The notes under the pieces are model-generated. The model had not been told where the DNA came from. It did not search any database and saw only the letters and a program-made list of their open reading frames with translations. A stretch of 61,987 nucleotides of DNA from Coriobacteriales bacterium. Its GTDB lineage: Bacteria > Actinomycetota > Coriobacteriia > Coriobacteriales > Atopobiaceae. Below, piece after piece: positions 37,853 to 46,036 of this stretch. The translations under genes and the position numbers were made by a program. The first letter of the stretch is position 1, and each line of letters starts with the position of its first letter. Location: contig JAUMWN010000003.1 of NCBI GenBank assembly GCA_030529625.1, forward strand, positions 1 through 61,987, in the 5' to 3' direction.

Positions 37853-39446
37853 GGACCTGCGTAACTCAATCCTGCAGATGGCCGTACAGGGAAAGCTCGT
37901 GCCGCAGGACCCCGCCGACGAGCCCGCGTCCGTGCTTGTGGAACGCATTCGCAAGGAGCGCGCGCAGCTCATAAAGGAGAAGAAGATCCGCGCCCCAAGG
38001 GGCGGCGAGAGCATCATCTACCGCGATTCCGATGGGTCGCACTATGAGAAGCGCGTGGACGCCAGGGGCCGCGAGGGCGAGCCGCAGCGGATCGAGGTGC
38101 CGTTCGAGATTCCGGAGGGTTGGGCGTGGGTAAGGCTCACCACTGTCGCCGAGGTGCAACTCGGAAAGATGCTTAATAAGCAAAAGAACCAGGGCTCTCC
38201 GAAGCCTTATCTCGGAAATATCAACGTGCAATGGAACAGATTCGACCTTGCCGATGTGAAAACTATGCTGTTCAGGGATGAAGAGCTGGATAAGTTCAGA
38301 CTCATTCCCGGCGATCTTATGATATGCGAAGGTGGCGTGCCGGGACGATGTGCAATCTGGGATTCCGCCGAGGAAATGTACTACCAGAAGGCGATTCATA
38401 GAGTGCGCTGCAATCCTAGTGTTCTGGCAGTAGAGTACTGTCATCTCGTCATTTCTCTGATTGTTAACTCACATGCATTGGATCACGAATTCACTGGAAC
38501 TACCATCAAGCATCTTCCCGCGCGCGCGCTTGAGCAATGGAAGATACCCCTGCCGCCCGTGCGCGAGCAGCAACGAATTGTGCGAACCTTCAATCAAATC
38601 GACCCCCTCGTCGACGCCTACGGCGCCCTCGAGGACGCCCGAGAGCGCCTGGACGCCGAGCTCCCGTCCCGCCTGCGCAAGTCCGTCCTGCAGATGGCCG
38701 TACAGGGCAAGCTCGTGCCGCAGGACCCCTCGGACGAGCCGGCGTCGGCCCTGCTGGGGCGCATACGCGCCGAGCGCGCGAAGCTCATAAAGGAAAAGAA
38801 GCTCAAGGCACCCAGGGGCGGCGAGTCCGTGATCTTCCGCGCTTCCGATGGCGGCCACTATGAGAAGCGCGTGGACGCCAGGGGCCGCGAGGGCGAGCCG
38901 CAGCGGATCGAGGTGCCGTTCGAGATTCCGGAGGGGTGGGCGTGGTGCAGGCTATCAACAATAGTTGGTTTAAGAATTGGCAAGACTCCAAGCAGACACG
39001 ATGAGCGGTATTGGAATAATGGGATACATCCATGGTTTTCCATCGCCGATATGGATGACACAAAAACCATTTATGAGCCAAAGGAGAGAATTAGCGATGA
39101 AGCAATGTCAGAGCGTTTCAAAGCTGGAATGAGCCCTGCAGGCACACTGATAATGAGTTTTAAGTTGACGATTGGCAAGACCAGTATCTTGGGCATTGAT
39201 GCCGTACACAACGAAGCAATCGTTTCCGTTATTCCTTGCTATGACGTACAGCACACGCTGAGGAACTACCTTCTGAGAGCGTTACCTTTTGCTGCGCAAA
39301 ACGGCGACTATAAAGGCGCCATAAAGGGCAACACCCTTAATTCAAAAAGTATGAGTATGCTACTCATACCATTGCCGCCCCTAGAAGAGCAAAGACGTAT
39401 CTGTAGCTGTATTGATATGTTGCTTGGCTACATCACCAATCAATAG
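37833..39446 (+). CDS. hsdS: Type I specificity subunit HsdS, expressed copy
   Basis: 537 residues from GTG at 37833 (a second GTG at 37842 also fits the SD). Two target-recognition domains (about 95-255 and 376-530) sit between two very similar conserved blocks: residues 8-95 and 285-372 share LQMAVQGKLVPQDP, APRGGES and HYEKRVDARGREGEP. Each half ends with the usual PLPPxxEQ motif. The two DNA half-sites are read by the two domains. The 3' end overlaps the convergent recombinase gene by 14 nt. Two blocks of the gene (37998-38083, 38599-38945) recur inverted in the silent copy downstream, so both recognition domains should be exchangeable. Confidence 0.94.
   Translation: MWIVKARDLRNSILQMAVQGKLVPQDPADEPASVLVERIRKERAQLIKEKKIRAPRGGESIIYRDSDGSHYEKRVDARGREGEPQRIEVPFEIPEGWAWVRLTTVAEVQLGKMLNKQKNQGSPKPYLGNINVQWNRFDLADVKTMLFRDEELDKFRLIPGDLMICEGGVPGRCAIWDSAEEMYYQKAIHRVRCNPSVLAVEYCHLVISLIVNSHALDHEFTGTTIKHLPARALEQWKIPLPPVREQQRIVRTFNQIDPLVDAYGALEDARERLDAELPSRLRKSVLQMAVQGKLVPQDPSDEPASALLGRIRAERAKLIKEKKLKAPRGGESVIFRASDGGHYEKRVDARGREGEPQRIEVPFEIPEGWAWCRLSTIVGLRIGKTPSRHDERYWNNGIHPWFSIADMDDTKTIYEPKERISDEAMSERFKAGMSPAGTLIMSFKLTIGKTSILGIDAVHNEAIVSVIPCYDVQHTLRNYLLRALPFAAQNGDYKGAIKGNTLNSKSMSMLLIPLPPLEEQRRICSCIDMLLGYITNQ
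37998..38083 (+). repeat. Inverted repeat A, left copy (86 bp)
   Basis: Read base by base, this 86-bp block equals the reverse complement of 42478-42563. It codes for GGESIIYRDSDGSHYEKRVD and following residues just before the first recognition domain. Recombination with its partner would flip the whole 37998-42563 segment and exchange both recognition domains. Confidence 0.85.
38599..38945 (+). repeat. Inverted repeat B, left copy (347 bp)
   Basis: Covers the central conserved block of hsdS. It appears identical to the reverse complement of 41619-41965: both boundaries were located and the lengths agree at 347 bp. Inversion between the copies exchanges only the second recognition domain. 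The stretch 38856-38935 also repeats 38040-38119 directly (80 bp), which permits further recombinants. Confidence 0.85.
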
Positions 39447-40236
39447 TCGCGTCAACTGCCTCGCGCTGCTCCGAGGCGGTGCGCCGCAGGTATACGCGTG
39501 TGGTCTCGAGACTCTCGTGGCCCATGAGGTCGGCAAGAAATGCGATGTCCGGGTTCCTCTCGATGAAGTTCTTCGCAAAGCGGTGCCGAAACGAGTGCGG
39601 GTAGACGACGTCCTGGTCGATGTCGTATTTTGCAGCAAAGCGCTTTAGGCCCATTGAGATGCCCCTGGCGGTCATCGGGTTGTCATTCTTCGAAGAGAAC
39701 ACATAGCCTTGCCTTCGTCCAATCTCTTCCAGCCATCTGGCAGCGTCGCATTGCAGGCTCGTGGGAATGTAGATGCGCCTGAGCTTATGGCCCTTGGAGA
39801 CGATGTCAAGGTGTCCAGCTTGTACCGATTCCACCGTGAACTGACGCAACTCGCTGACGCGCGCTCCCGTGCAGGCGAGGAAGCGCACAACGAAGTGCCA
39901 GAACAGCTCGTTGTCGCGCAGTAGCGAGTCACGCATCAGCTCATAGTCGGACTGGCTGATCACGTTATCAAGATAGGGCTTCTGCTGTATGCGCAGTCCT
40001 TTAAGCCGGATGCCGGCATGGCCTATATAGTCGAGATACGAGTTGATGGCTGTGATGCGCAAGTTGACCGTCTTGGCGGCGAAGTTCGCGGCAAGCCAGT
40101 CCTTGTGGCCGAGCAGGTCCTCGTTCGTGGGATTCCCACCAATCCTCTCACGCATCTGGCGGATGGTGAACAGGTAAGAGTTGATAGTGTGGGAAGAGAA
40201 TCCCTTTTCTGCCAAGTAGGCTTCGTAATCCTCCAT
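39433..40236 (-). CDS. Tyrosine recombinase, likely hsdS invertase
   Basis: 267 residues with the full catalytic set: Arg126 in TGARVSELR, Lys148 or Lys151 in the beta-hairpin, HSFRHRF (His214, Arg217), His240 in LMGHES, and Tyr249 in TRVYLRR. The N-terminal SAM-like core-binding domain (1-85) is short, as in Xer- and PsrA-like enzymes. It lies inside the invertible segment between two hsdS copies, the standard place for the recombinase that shuffles type I specificity genes (as in Bacteroides and streptococci). No excisionase or phage genes are nearby, so it is not a prophage integrase. The ATG has GAAAGGAG upstream. Confidence 0.93.
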   Translation of the reverse strand: MEDYEAYLAEKGFSSHTINSYLFTIRQMRERIGGNPTNEDLLGHKDWLAANFAAKTVNLRITAINSYLDYIGHAGIRLKGLRIQQKPYLDNVISQSDYELMRDSLLRDNELFWHFVVRFLACTGARVSELRQFTVESVQAGHLDIVSKGHKLRRIYIPTSLQCDAARWLEEIGRRQGYVFSSKNDNPMTARGISMGLKRFAAKYDIDQDVVYPHSFRHRFAKNFIERNPDIAFLADLMGHESLETTRVYLRRTASEQREAVDATIDW

Positions 40237-40354
40237 GCAAGACTCCTTTCGTCAGACATGGAGGATTGTCTGGTTAGTCGCTGGTGAAGAGGCACGGTAT
40301 TATGGTTTCGAACAACATGTCAATGAACTCATCGATGGGCGAGAGGCACCAAAG

Positions 40355-41077
40355 ATGCCGGATAGAAAGACAGTTACAGATTCGAGAGGCCACGGAAGGT
40401 ATCTGTTTGAGGCTACCCCTGAGGGGTCTAAAGTCGAACGCGCACCCTTTGCTCAGGAGGACGACCAACACGCCATTTGTAGCCCACGTCATCGACGGTT
40501 GGGACATGATGCTGACTATTCCATGGGTACCCATGGAATCAAGCTGCTCAGAGACGTCGTTGGAAGAACTATAACGGCCCTCGAAGCCGTCATCGTCGCG
40601 AGGGACGATGTAGCCTGGGGCACCGTCAGGATACATGCTGGGGATGCGCCGATCGATGTCACCACCGCCTTGAGGGACCTAATCATAAACGACGAGGGAG
40701 ACACGGAGGAGTTCGGCGTGCTCGCGGTTGCGGAGGCCGATCCCGACGCTTTGCGCGTCGACGGCGTGGACGAGGAGCCCAGCTGGTGCGACATCGGTGC
40801 GGACGTCGCGGGTGTGATGCTCGTGAACGGCCACGTCACCGCCACAGAGGACGGGACTGCCATAATGGAGCGAGCGTATACGCAGGCTATCGTGTTCGCG
40901 CTTGCCAGAGGCGGCTGTCTCGTACTCGACAAGGGAGCATGGTTCTCCGAGATGATCACCATAGGCATGGGCGACTCCTGGGAGGATCTGGTCTACGACG
41001 ACTCGCAGGACTGGGAGGACGACCCAGAGGAGCCTGAGGTCCACTATGGGTGGAAGAGGTCGATGAAACGGCTCTGA
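40355..41077 (+). CDS. Uncharacterised protein inside the invertible segment
   Basis: About 240 residues; the start is uncertain (open frame from 40235, ATG options at 40355 and 40523, none with a strong SD). The last 160 residues are clearly protein-like: FGVLAVAEADPDALRVDG, ADVAGVMLVNGHVTATEDG, IMERAYTQAIVFALARGG and a C-terminal acidic segment ending in a basic tail. The first third reads poorly and may hide a frameshift. A perfect 22-nt palindrome lies in it at 40518-40539. No family recognised. It is carried along with each hsdS inversion. Confidence 0.5.
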   Translation: MPDRKTVTDSRGHGRYLFEATPEGSKVERAPFAQEDDQHAICSPRHRRLGHDADYSMGTHGIKLLRDVVGRTITALEAVIVARDDVAWGTVRIHAGDAPIDVTTALRDLIINDEGDTEEFGVLAVAEADPDALRVDGVDEEPSWCDIGADVAGVMLVNGHVTATEDGTAIMERAYTQAIVFALARGGCLVLDKGAWFSEMITIGMGDSWEDLVYDDSQDWEDDPEEPEVHYGWKRSMKRL

Positions 41078-41618
41078 TAAGCAGCCATAGTCTGTCTGCG
41101 TTACACCGCCTCAATGCAGCACACCGCAACTGGCATTATTATTGATTGGTGAATTTCCGGTAATTGGTCATGACCTCCACAATGCGCTTTTGTTCTGGAA
41201 TTGGCGGTATCGGCACAAGAAAGTTTGCCCCGTCAGTTGTGCCTAGTCTCGGCATTTTTACTCCGTACGAATGAGCTTTAGCGTAATCAACGAACAACGG
41301 TGCCATGAGAACAATTTGCGCAAACTCCGACGTTACACCATTAAAAGCCAGAGGAAGTATCTCTGATGTGCACACTCCATTCTCGTCGGCTACCGCTACT
41401 TTGTTGAGGTATGGCCTCAGCTTGCTATAAAGAACCATTCCCGCAGAGAAAACATGCTTGGTGCTACCTTTCTCACCCGCCCGTTTTCTCTTCTTCTGGA
41501 GTATACGCCCCGAATCTTTCTCAAGATCTTCGAGGTCTAGGTTCCAAGTGCCTGGAATTACGGCATCATACTCGACATTCACGCACTTGCCGAAATCACA
41601 GAGCGTTGACATACGCGC

Positions 41619-41965
41619 CCACGCCCACCCCTCCGGAATCTCGAACGGCACCTCGATCCGCTGCGGCTCGCCCTCGCGGCCCCTGGCGTCCACGCGCTTC
41701 TCATAGTGGCCGCCATCGGAAGCGCGGAAGATCACGGACTCGCCGCCCCTGGGTGCCTTGAGCTTCTTTTCCTTTATGAGCTTCGCGCGCTCGGCGCGTA
41801 TGCGCCCCAGCAGGGCCGACGCCGGCTCGTCCGAGGGGTCCTGCGGCACGAGCTTGCCCTGTACGGCCATCTGCAGGACGGACTTGCGCAGGCGGGACGG
41901 GAGCTCGGCGTCCAGGCGCTCTCGGGCGTCCTCGAGGGCGCCGTAGGCGTCGACGAGGGGGTCGA
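41619..41965 (-). repeat. Inverted repeat B, right copy (347 bp)
   Basis: Central conserved block of the silent hsdS, reverse complement of 38599-38945. Identity ends abruptly at the recognition-domain boundary on one side and at the Asp-Pro-Leu-Val codons on the other. Confidence 0.85.
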
Positions 41966-42477
41966 CCTCGTCGAAAACGCTGGCTATTCGCGACTGCTCT
42001 CTTGCCGGGGGCAGTGGGACAAGCAGCTGCTCGAATTTGGCGCGGGCAATGTAGGCGTGGGTGGTGCCGGTTCCGACGGTCGTTAAGATCTTGTTGAATG
42101 CAAGAAATAGCAGGTAAAGGTATGGGGCATCTAGGCCTATTGCGGGCTTGAACCCGATGAACCTCTGGTTCGTGACACAGGGCGTCTGAATGATTGCAGG
42201 AACCCCGATGGTGGCGCTATTCGAGCAAAGAACAGTGCCAATCGGATAGACCTTAAGATTCATCTGTCGGATGGTGTCCTCGTCAACCCCCTTGCCGGTC
42301 AGAGAGCGTGACAGATAGCGTCCCTCGACATCCTCGATACGGCACCACGGTATGGGTCCGTCCAATTTCGTTGGCTTGTCTCGTATGGGAACTATGACAT
42401 CCGATAGAAGGCTCTCTAGTCTGCACCACGCCCACCCCTCCGGAATCACGAACGGGATCTCGTCGTCGATGCACACG

Positions 42478-42563
42478 GGCTCGCCCTCGCGGCCCCTGGC
42501 GTCCACGCGCTTCTCATAGTGCGACCCATCGGAATCGCGGTAGATGATGCTCTCGCCGCCCCT
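42478..42563 (-). repeat. Inverted repeat A, right copy (86 bp)
   Basis: First conserved block of the silent hsdS, reverse complement of 37998-38083. It marks the outer end of the invertible region; sequence beyond 42563 no longer resembles hsdS. Confidence 0.85.
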
Positions 42564-42858
42564 CGGGGGCGGCTTATGTCTCCATTATGCCCATAGAGAA
42601 CCTGCCCCAGTCAACGATTTCTTGGGCAATGGGCACGCCTCCTCCTCGACCTGAAATGGTCGGATGAAGATCTCAGTGCAACGTTTGCGACAAGTCCTGC
42701 AAACCGTCCGAAAGGCGTTGCGCCTTCCGGTGCAAATGCGTCCATTTTGCACTGCGCCACCCGAAGCCGGAAAGCCGCAGCTCGGAAACGTACACGCGGC
42801 CATCCTGCAGACGACGCAATCGATGTTTCCGCTTCGGTGATTAGGCCCTGACGTAGCG
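42564..42858. other. Intergenic region past the silent cassette
   Basis: 295 nt without a supportable gene. It contains a small stem, GTGCAAA/TTTGCAC, near 42731-42760. It is probably scar sequence between the shuffling locus and an older gene remnant. Confidence 0.4.
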
Positions 42859-43287
42859 CTAGTTGGGACTCCTTGGCTTGTCTGGGATGGTCTGGACGAG
42901 CCGACCGTCATCGAGGAGGGGCCTTATCAGTTCTTGCCTCACATAGCGCTCGGAGCTGATTCCCAAATGTCGTTGAATCTCACCCTTGCTGCGTGGCTCG
43001 GAGCAGAACTCGAGGAGTCGCTCGGCCTGGTCACCAGCTTGTTCACTGGTGCCTAAGCTGGTGCCTAAGCTCGCCACCAGCGGCAGGGTGAGAGTCGTGC
43101 GATCCGGCACGTCGGCGCCGAAGCGCTCCTCCACGGTGGGCGCGTCGTAGCCTTCCTCGTCCCAGGCGGCGAGGATGTCCGGCACCCCGGAGCCTGCGTG
43201 CTCGCCGACACCTATGAGGTTGAACATCTTGAAGAGGCCCGCATTCCTGGGCTGGGAGAGGCCGCCCCGAAGCATCGATGCCCACAC
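42859..43287 (-). pseudogene. C-terminal remnant of an AlbA_2/ATP-binding (RecG-like) regulator
   Basis: 142 codons from an in-frame GTG. GGLSQPRNAGLFKMFNLIGV and GEHAGSGVPDILAAW match the conserved late part of putative DNA-binding AlbA_2 proteins annotated as ATP-dependent helicase RecG-like. A C-terminal winged helix follows (EFCSEPRSKGEIQRHLG). The N-terminal AlbA_2 domain of about 300 residues is gone: upstream sequence has stops and no homology. Tandem GGTGCCTAAGCT copies encode the LGTSLGTS repeat. Such proteins often occur near restriction systems. Confidence 0.65.
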
Positions 43288-43556
43288 GCCGATCGTCGTA
43301 CCTCGTCTCCCAATCGGATCCCTGTGCTATTCTCGAATACTATCCGATTTGCTCATGGCAAAAGTATAACGTTTTCATACGACTCTTGTCAGACTCGCGC
43401 AATCACCTCGGGACCCGCGGCGCCACTCGAAAGCCTTTTTCCAACGTTTCTTCCAAAGAGGACGCGACGATGTCGCGAAACAAATGCGACACCATGTCGC
43501 GTCGAACTCTTTCCTCAACCGTTTGCCTCTAGCAGCCTGGCCTCTACCTCCGGAAG

Positions 43557-43775
43557 CTAGACGACACTCTCGAACCATGCATCCTCTTCTTTGTACACAT
43601 GTGCAAAGTCAATAATGTTTCCATACTCGTCCGGAAACAGACTCTCGCAATATCTAGTAATTGTGGGGAGACACGCTTCCGTCACGTGCAGTTGCCGTGC
43701 GATTAGTGCAAAGTCGTCGGGCCGGTTCTTCCCGCATCCTGCGGTTATATGACATTGAGCCTTTTGACTTTGCAC
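43557..43775 (-). CDS. Short ORF next to the long hairpin, doubtful
   Basis: 72 codons beginning in the right part of the left arm of the 46-bp palindrome. The last 45 residues look protein-like (EACLPTITRYCESLFPDEYG, then NIIDFAHVYKEEDAWFESVV), but no family is recognised. Its first codons are dictated by the palindrome, so the start is probably artificial. It may be the tail of a lost gene. Confidence 0.25.
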   Translation of the reverse strand: MQSQKAQCHITAGCGKNRPDDFALIARQLHVTEACLPTITRYCESLFPDEYGNIIDFAHVYKEEDAWFESVV

Positions 43776-43830
43776 TAGCTATTTTAGCTAGTGCAAAGTC
43801 AAAAGGCTCAATGTCATATAACCGCAGGAT
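43736..43830. repeat. Perfect hairpin, 46-bp arms and 3-nt loop
   Basis: Left arm 43736-43781, loop TTT, right arm 43785-43830, no mismatch. The centre AGCTATTTTAGCT resembles the centre of the element at 27378-27416. The arm word GTGCAAAGTC also occurs in direct orientation at 43601-43610 and 43706-43715. Region 43288-43735 before it holds only gene scraps. Far too long for a usual terminator; a mobile or structural element is more likely. Confidence 0.85.
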
Positions 43831-44005
43831 TCCGTCGCGCTGGCGCGATCGACTTTACACTAATTGCATGGGCCCAAGGTTGACCTCTTGGCTTGGGCCT
43901 AGGAGCCTAAGCCGTCTGGCATCCTCAATGGACCGAGAAAGGGCCAAAGCGGGACCCAAATACCAAAACAGGCCAGAGGAACAACCCTCTGACCTGCGGA
44001 TGCTC

Positions 44006-44082
44006 TGGTCGGGACGACTGGATTCGAACCAGCGGCCTCACGGTCCCGAACCGTGCGCGCTACCAAACTGCGCCACGTCCCG
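44006..44082 (-). tRNA. tRNA-Pro (anticodon CGG)
   Basis: On the minus strand CGGGACG pairs with CGTCCCG. The anticodon arm CACGG-TTCGGGA-CCGTG gives anticodon CGG. The T-arm GGTTCGAATCC is standard, the discriminator is A and the CCA is encoded. No duplicated 3' end was seen nearby, so no integration scar is evident here. Confidence 0.96.
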
Positions 44083-44285
44083 TAACGCAAGGATGTATTC
44101 TAGCAGACTTTGCAATCGTGATGCGCGCAGTTTTCCAAAAAGCAAGACCTGCGCACGAGCCCCGTGCTCGGGGCAGTCCCCCAAGCAAACGTCGCTACCG
44201 TTACCAACGAATGACGGAATACCCATCATCGAAAAAACGAACCTATCATTATTCCCTGCAATGCATGCGTAGGATGGGAATCGCC

Positions 44286-45887
44286 ATGAAAGAAGAGTTG
44301 CTGCTCGACGCCAGGGGCATAGAGCGCGCGAGCGCGATGGTTGGCACGTTTCTTGTGGAAACGGGCATGAGCAAACGCGAGGCAATAACCGGACAATACT
44401 CCTTCGAGAACGTACTGCTCATGTGGCGCGAGCATTATGGCGATGGCGTTCCCGCAACGATTAAGGCGGGAAAGTGGTTTGGCAAACCAAGCATGTCGGT
44501 GGCTGTGCGGGGCGAGCGTCTTGACCCCCGCGGCATCGACACGTACAACGACGATGAGTACGCGTCCTTCGCGCGATCCATGCTGGGGGCCTCCGGGTTC
44601 ACGCCAACCTACTCCTATCGTGGTGGCTACAACATCGTCACGCTCACGCGTCCGCGCCCGCCCCTCAGCTCGCTTGCGCAGATTCTCATCGCGTTCCTGC
44701 TTGGCCTGGCAATCTCACTTATGGGCAACTTCTTCCTTTCCCAAACAGATCGCACCTATGCGTTGGAGAAGTTCGTCACGCCCCTGTTCGACGTGTTCCT
44801 GGCCATGCTGGGCGGCCTTGCCGGCCCCCTCATCTTTCTCACCGTTGCCTGGGGGGTTTGCGGCATCGGTGACGTGACCGCGCTCGGTCGCAGCGGAAAG
44901 TCGCTCGTGGGAAGGTTCCTGCGCGACAACGGCTTGGCCACCCTCTTTGCCTGCGTGGTGTGCATCCCCTTCTTCTCGCTCAGCACGCAGGGCGTAGGGG
45001 ACTCAGGGGACTTCTTTGGGGATCTGCTACAAATGATCATCGACCTGCTGCCCACAAACGTGGTCGGGGCATTTGCGGATGGCAACACGTCACAAATCAT
45101 TATCCTGGGCGTATTCGTGGGCATCGCCGCGCTGGTGCTGGGCAACGCGTGCAGCGGCGTGCGCAAGGGAATCGAGGAGCTCAACGCGCTTGCGCAGTTC
45201 CTTATGGAGCAGCTCTGTCGCCTGCTTCCCGCCTTTATCTTTGTTATGGTGCTTTCGCAGGTCTGGTCGGGTACCTTTATGACGTTGCTCACGGCCTGGT
45301 TGCCGTTTTTGCTGGTTATCGTGCTGGTCGTGGTGTTCTTTGGCCTACGAATCGCCTACACGAGCCTGCGTTTTCACATTCCGATAAAAAAGATCCTCAT
45401 GGCCGTGCGACCCGCCATGACGCTGGGACTCACCACCGCCTCCTCATGCGCCGCGTTTGGCGCCATGGTCTCTGGATGCCGCGACGAGCTGGGCGTTGGC
45501 GAGGAGCAAACGTCGTTTGGCATCCCGCTGGGCATGGTGCTCTGCCAGCCGCCCACGATTCTTATGTTGGTCGCGCTCATGATGCACTGCATGCAGATGT
45601 ATGGCTTGGGAGCAGACCTCACGTGGTATGTGCGCATGGCGCTGCTGTGCTTTCTGTATTCCATGGTGGCACCTCCCGTGCCAGGTGGCATGATCGTATG
45701 CTTTGGTCTGATGTTTGCCAAGCTGGGGATACCCGCCGAGGCGCTCGCCATGGCCACTGCCTTTAGCATTGTTGTCGACTACGTGGTGACGTGCTTTCGC
45801 GTGGGGTCGATCATGATTGGTGTATTCGACTCGGGATGCGCGCTGGGCGACGTCGACCGGTCGACGTTTGAGGACATGCAAGGCTGA
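44286..45887 (+). CDS. SLC1-type dicarboxylate/amino-acid:cation symporter with soluble N-terminal domain
   Basis: 533 residues. From about residue 135 eight or more hydrophobic segments and two re-entrant-loop-like regions (TTASSCAAFGAMVSGC; MVAPPVPGGMIVCFG) match the DAACS/SLC1 fold, with the late NPPIPGG-like and D-x-x-x-T motifs degenerate. The first 130 residues are soluble (LLLDARGIERASAMVGTFLVETG, then SVAVRGERLDPRG). They resemble a GHKL/anti-sigma-like fold, which is inference. AGGATGGG precedes the ATG at 44286. A repeat-type hairpin 5 nt after the stop ends transcription, so it is separate from the ligase cluster but adjacent to it. Substrate unknown. Confidence 0.75.
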   Translation: MKEELLLDARGIERASAMVGTFLVETGMSKREAITGQYSFENVLLMWREHYGDGVPATIKAGKWFGKPSMSVAVRGERLDPRGIDTYNDDEYASFARSMLGASGFTPTYSYRGGYNIVTLTRPRPPLSSLAQILIAFLLGLAISLMGNFFLSQTDRTYALEKFVTPLFDVFLAMLGGLAGPLIFLTVAWGVCGIGDVTALGRSGKSLVGRFLRDNGLATLFACVVCIPFFSLSTQGVGDSGDFFGDLLQMIIDLLPTNVVGAFADGNTSQIIILGVFVGIAALVLGNACSGVRKGIEELNALAQFLMEQLCRLLPAFIFVMVLSQVWSGTFMTLLTAWLPFLLVIVLVVVFFGLRIAYTSLRFHIPIKKILMAVRPAMTLGLTTASSCAAFGAMVSGCRDELGVGEEQTSFGIPLGMVLCQPPTILMLVALMMHCMQMYGLGADLTWYVRMALLCFLYSMVAPPVPGGMIVCFGLMFAKLGIPAEALAMATAFSIVVDYVVTCFRVGSIMIGVFDSGCALGDVDRSTFEDMQG

Positions 45888-45892
45888 GAAGT

Positions 45893-45936
45893 CGCCCACC
45901 CGTGCTGAAGGGACTGTCCCCTCAGCACGGGTGGGC
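45893..45936. repeat. GGGACTGTCCC palindrome (copy 2)
   Basis: Arms beginning CGCCCACCCGTGCTGA fold back with one mismatch around ACTGT. It starts 5 nt after the transporter stop. A smaller relative of the elements at 24279, 53754, 57548 and 58364. Confidence 0.75.
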
Positions 45937-45963
45937 GTCGAAAATATCTTGCCTGTAATATAA

Positions 45964-46008
45964 ACGACACAGTGTCGTAGTTTATCCATGTTGTAATATG
46001 TATTACAA
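45964..46008. promoter_or_regulatory. Two operator-like palindromes before the ligase cluster
   Basis: ACGACAC-A-GTGTCGT at 45964-45978 and TTGTAATA-TG-TATTACAA at 45991-46008, both perfect, 12 nt apart, the second ending 28 nt before the ATG. The surrounding AT-rich stretch is where the promoter should be. The two motifs differ, so two regulators (TetR/GntR-like dimers, for example) may act here. Confidence 0.6.
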
Positions 46009-46036
46009 ATATGGCGATCGTCTACGAGGTGTTGGT

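Larger units (their letters stand above)
41139..42563 (-). pseudogene. Silent hsdS cassette (lacks 5' end and start)
   Basis: Opposite orientation to hsdS. It begins inside the conserved block at RGGESIIYRDSDG and has no start codon or promoter-proximal part. It then holds a complete first recognition domain (RLESLLSDVIVPIRDKPTKL onward), the central conserved block (identical to hsdS), and a second recognition domain (MSTLCDFGKCVNVEYDAV onward) ending at 41139. The recognition domains differ from those of the expressed gene, while the conserved blocks match base for base. This is a storage copy that supplies alternative DNA specificities after inversion, rather than a dead duplicate. Confidence 0.9.

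Noticed and set aside
40518..40539. Perfect 22-nt palindrome ATTCCATGGGTACCCATGGA(AT) as recombination site of the tyrosine recombinase
   Set aside because: It occurs once, inside a reading frame, and is not near the hsdS repeats. The 86- and 347-bp inverted repeats are a far better substrate for inversion.
43557..43775. The 72-codon ORF as proof of a gene overlapping the long hairpin
   Set aside because: Its first third is fixed by the palindrome arm and it has no SD, so only the tail might be a remnant. It is listed at low confidence and not used as a finding.
39433..44082. Integrated prophage or island using tRNA-Pro as attachment site
   Set aside because: The recombinase sits 4 kb from the tRNA between two hsdS copies. 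No duplicated tRNA end, phage structural gene or excisionase is present.
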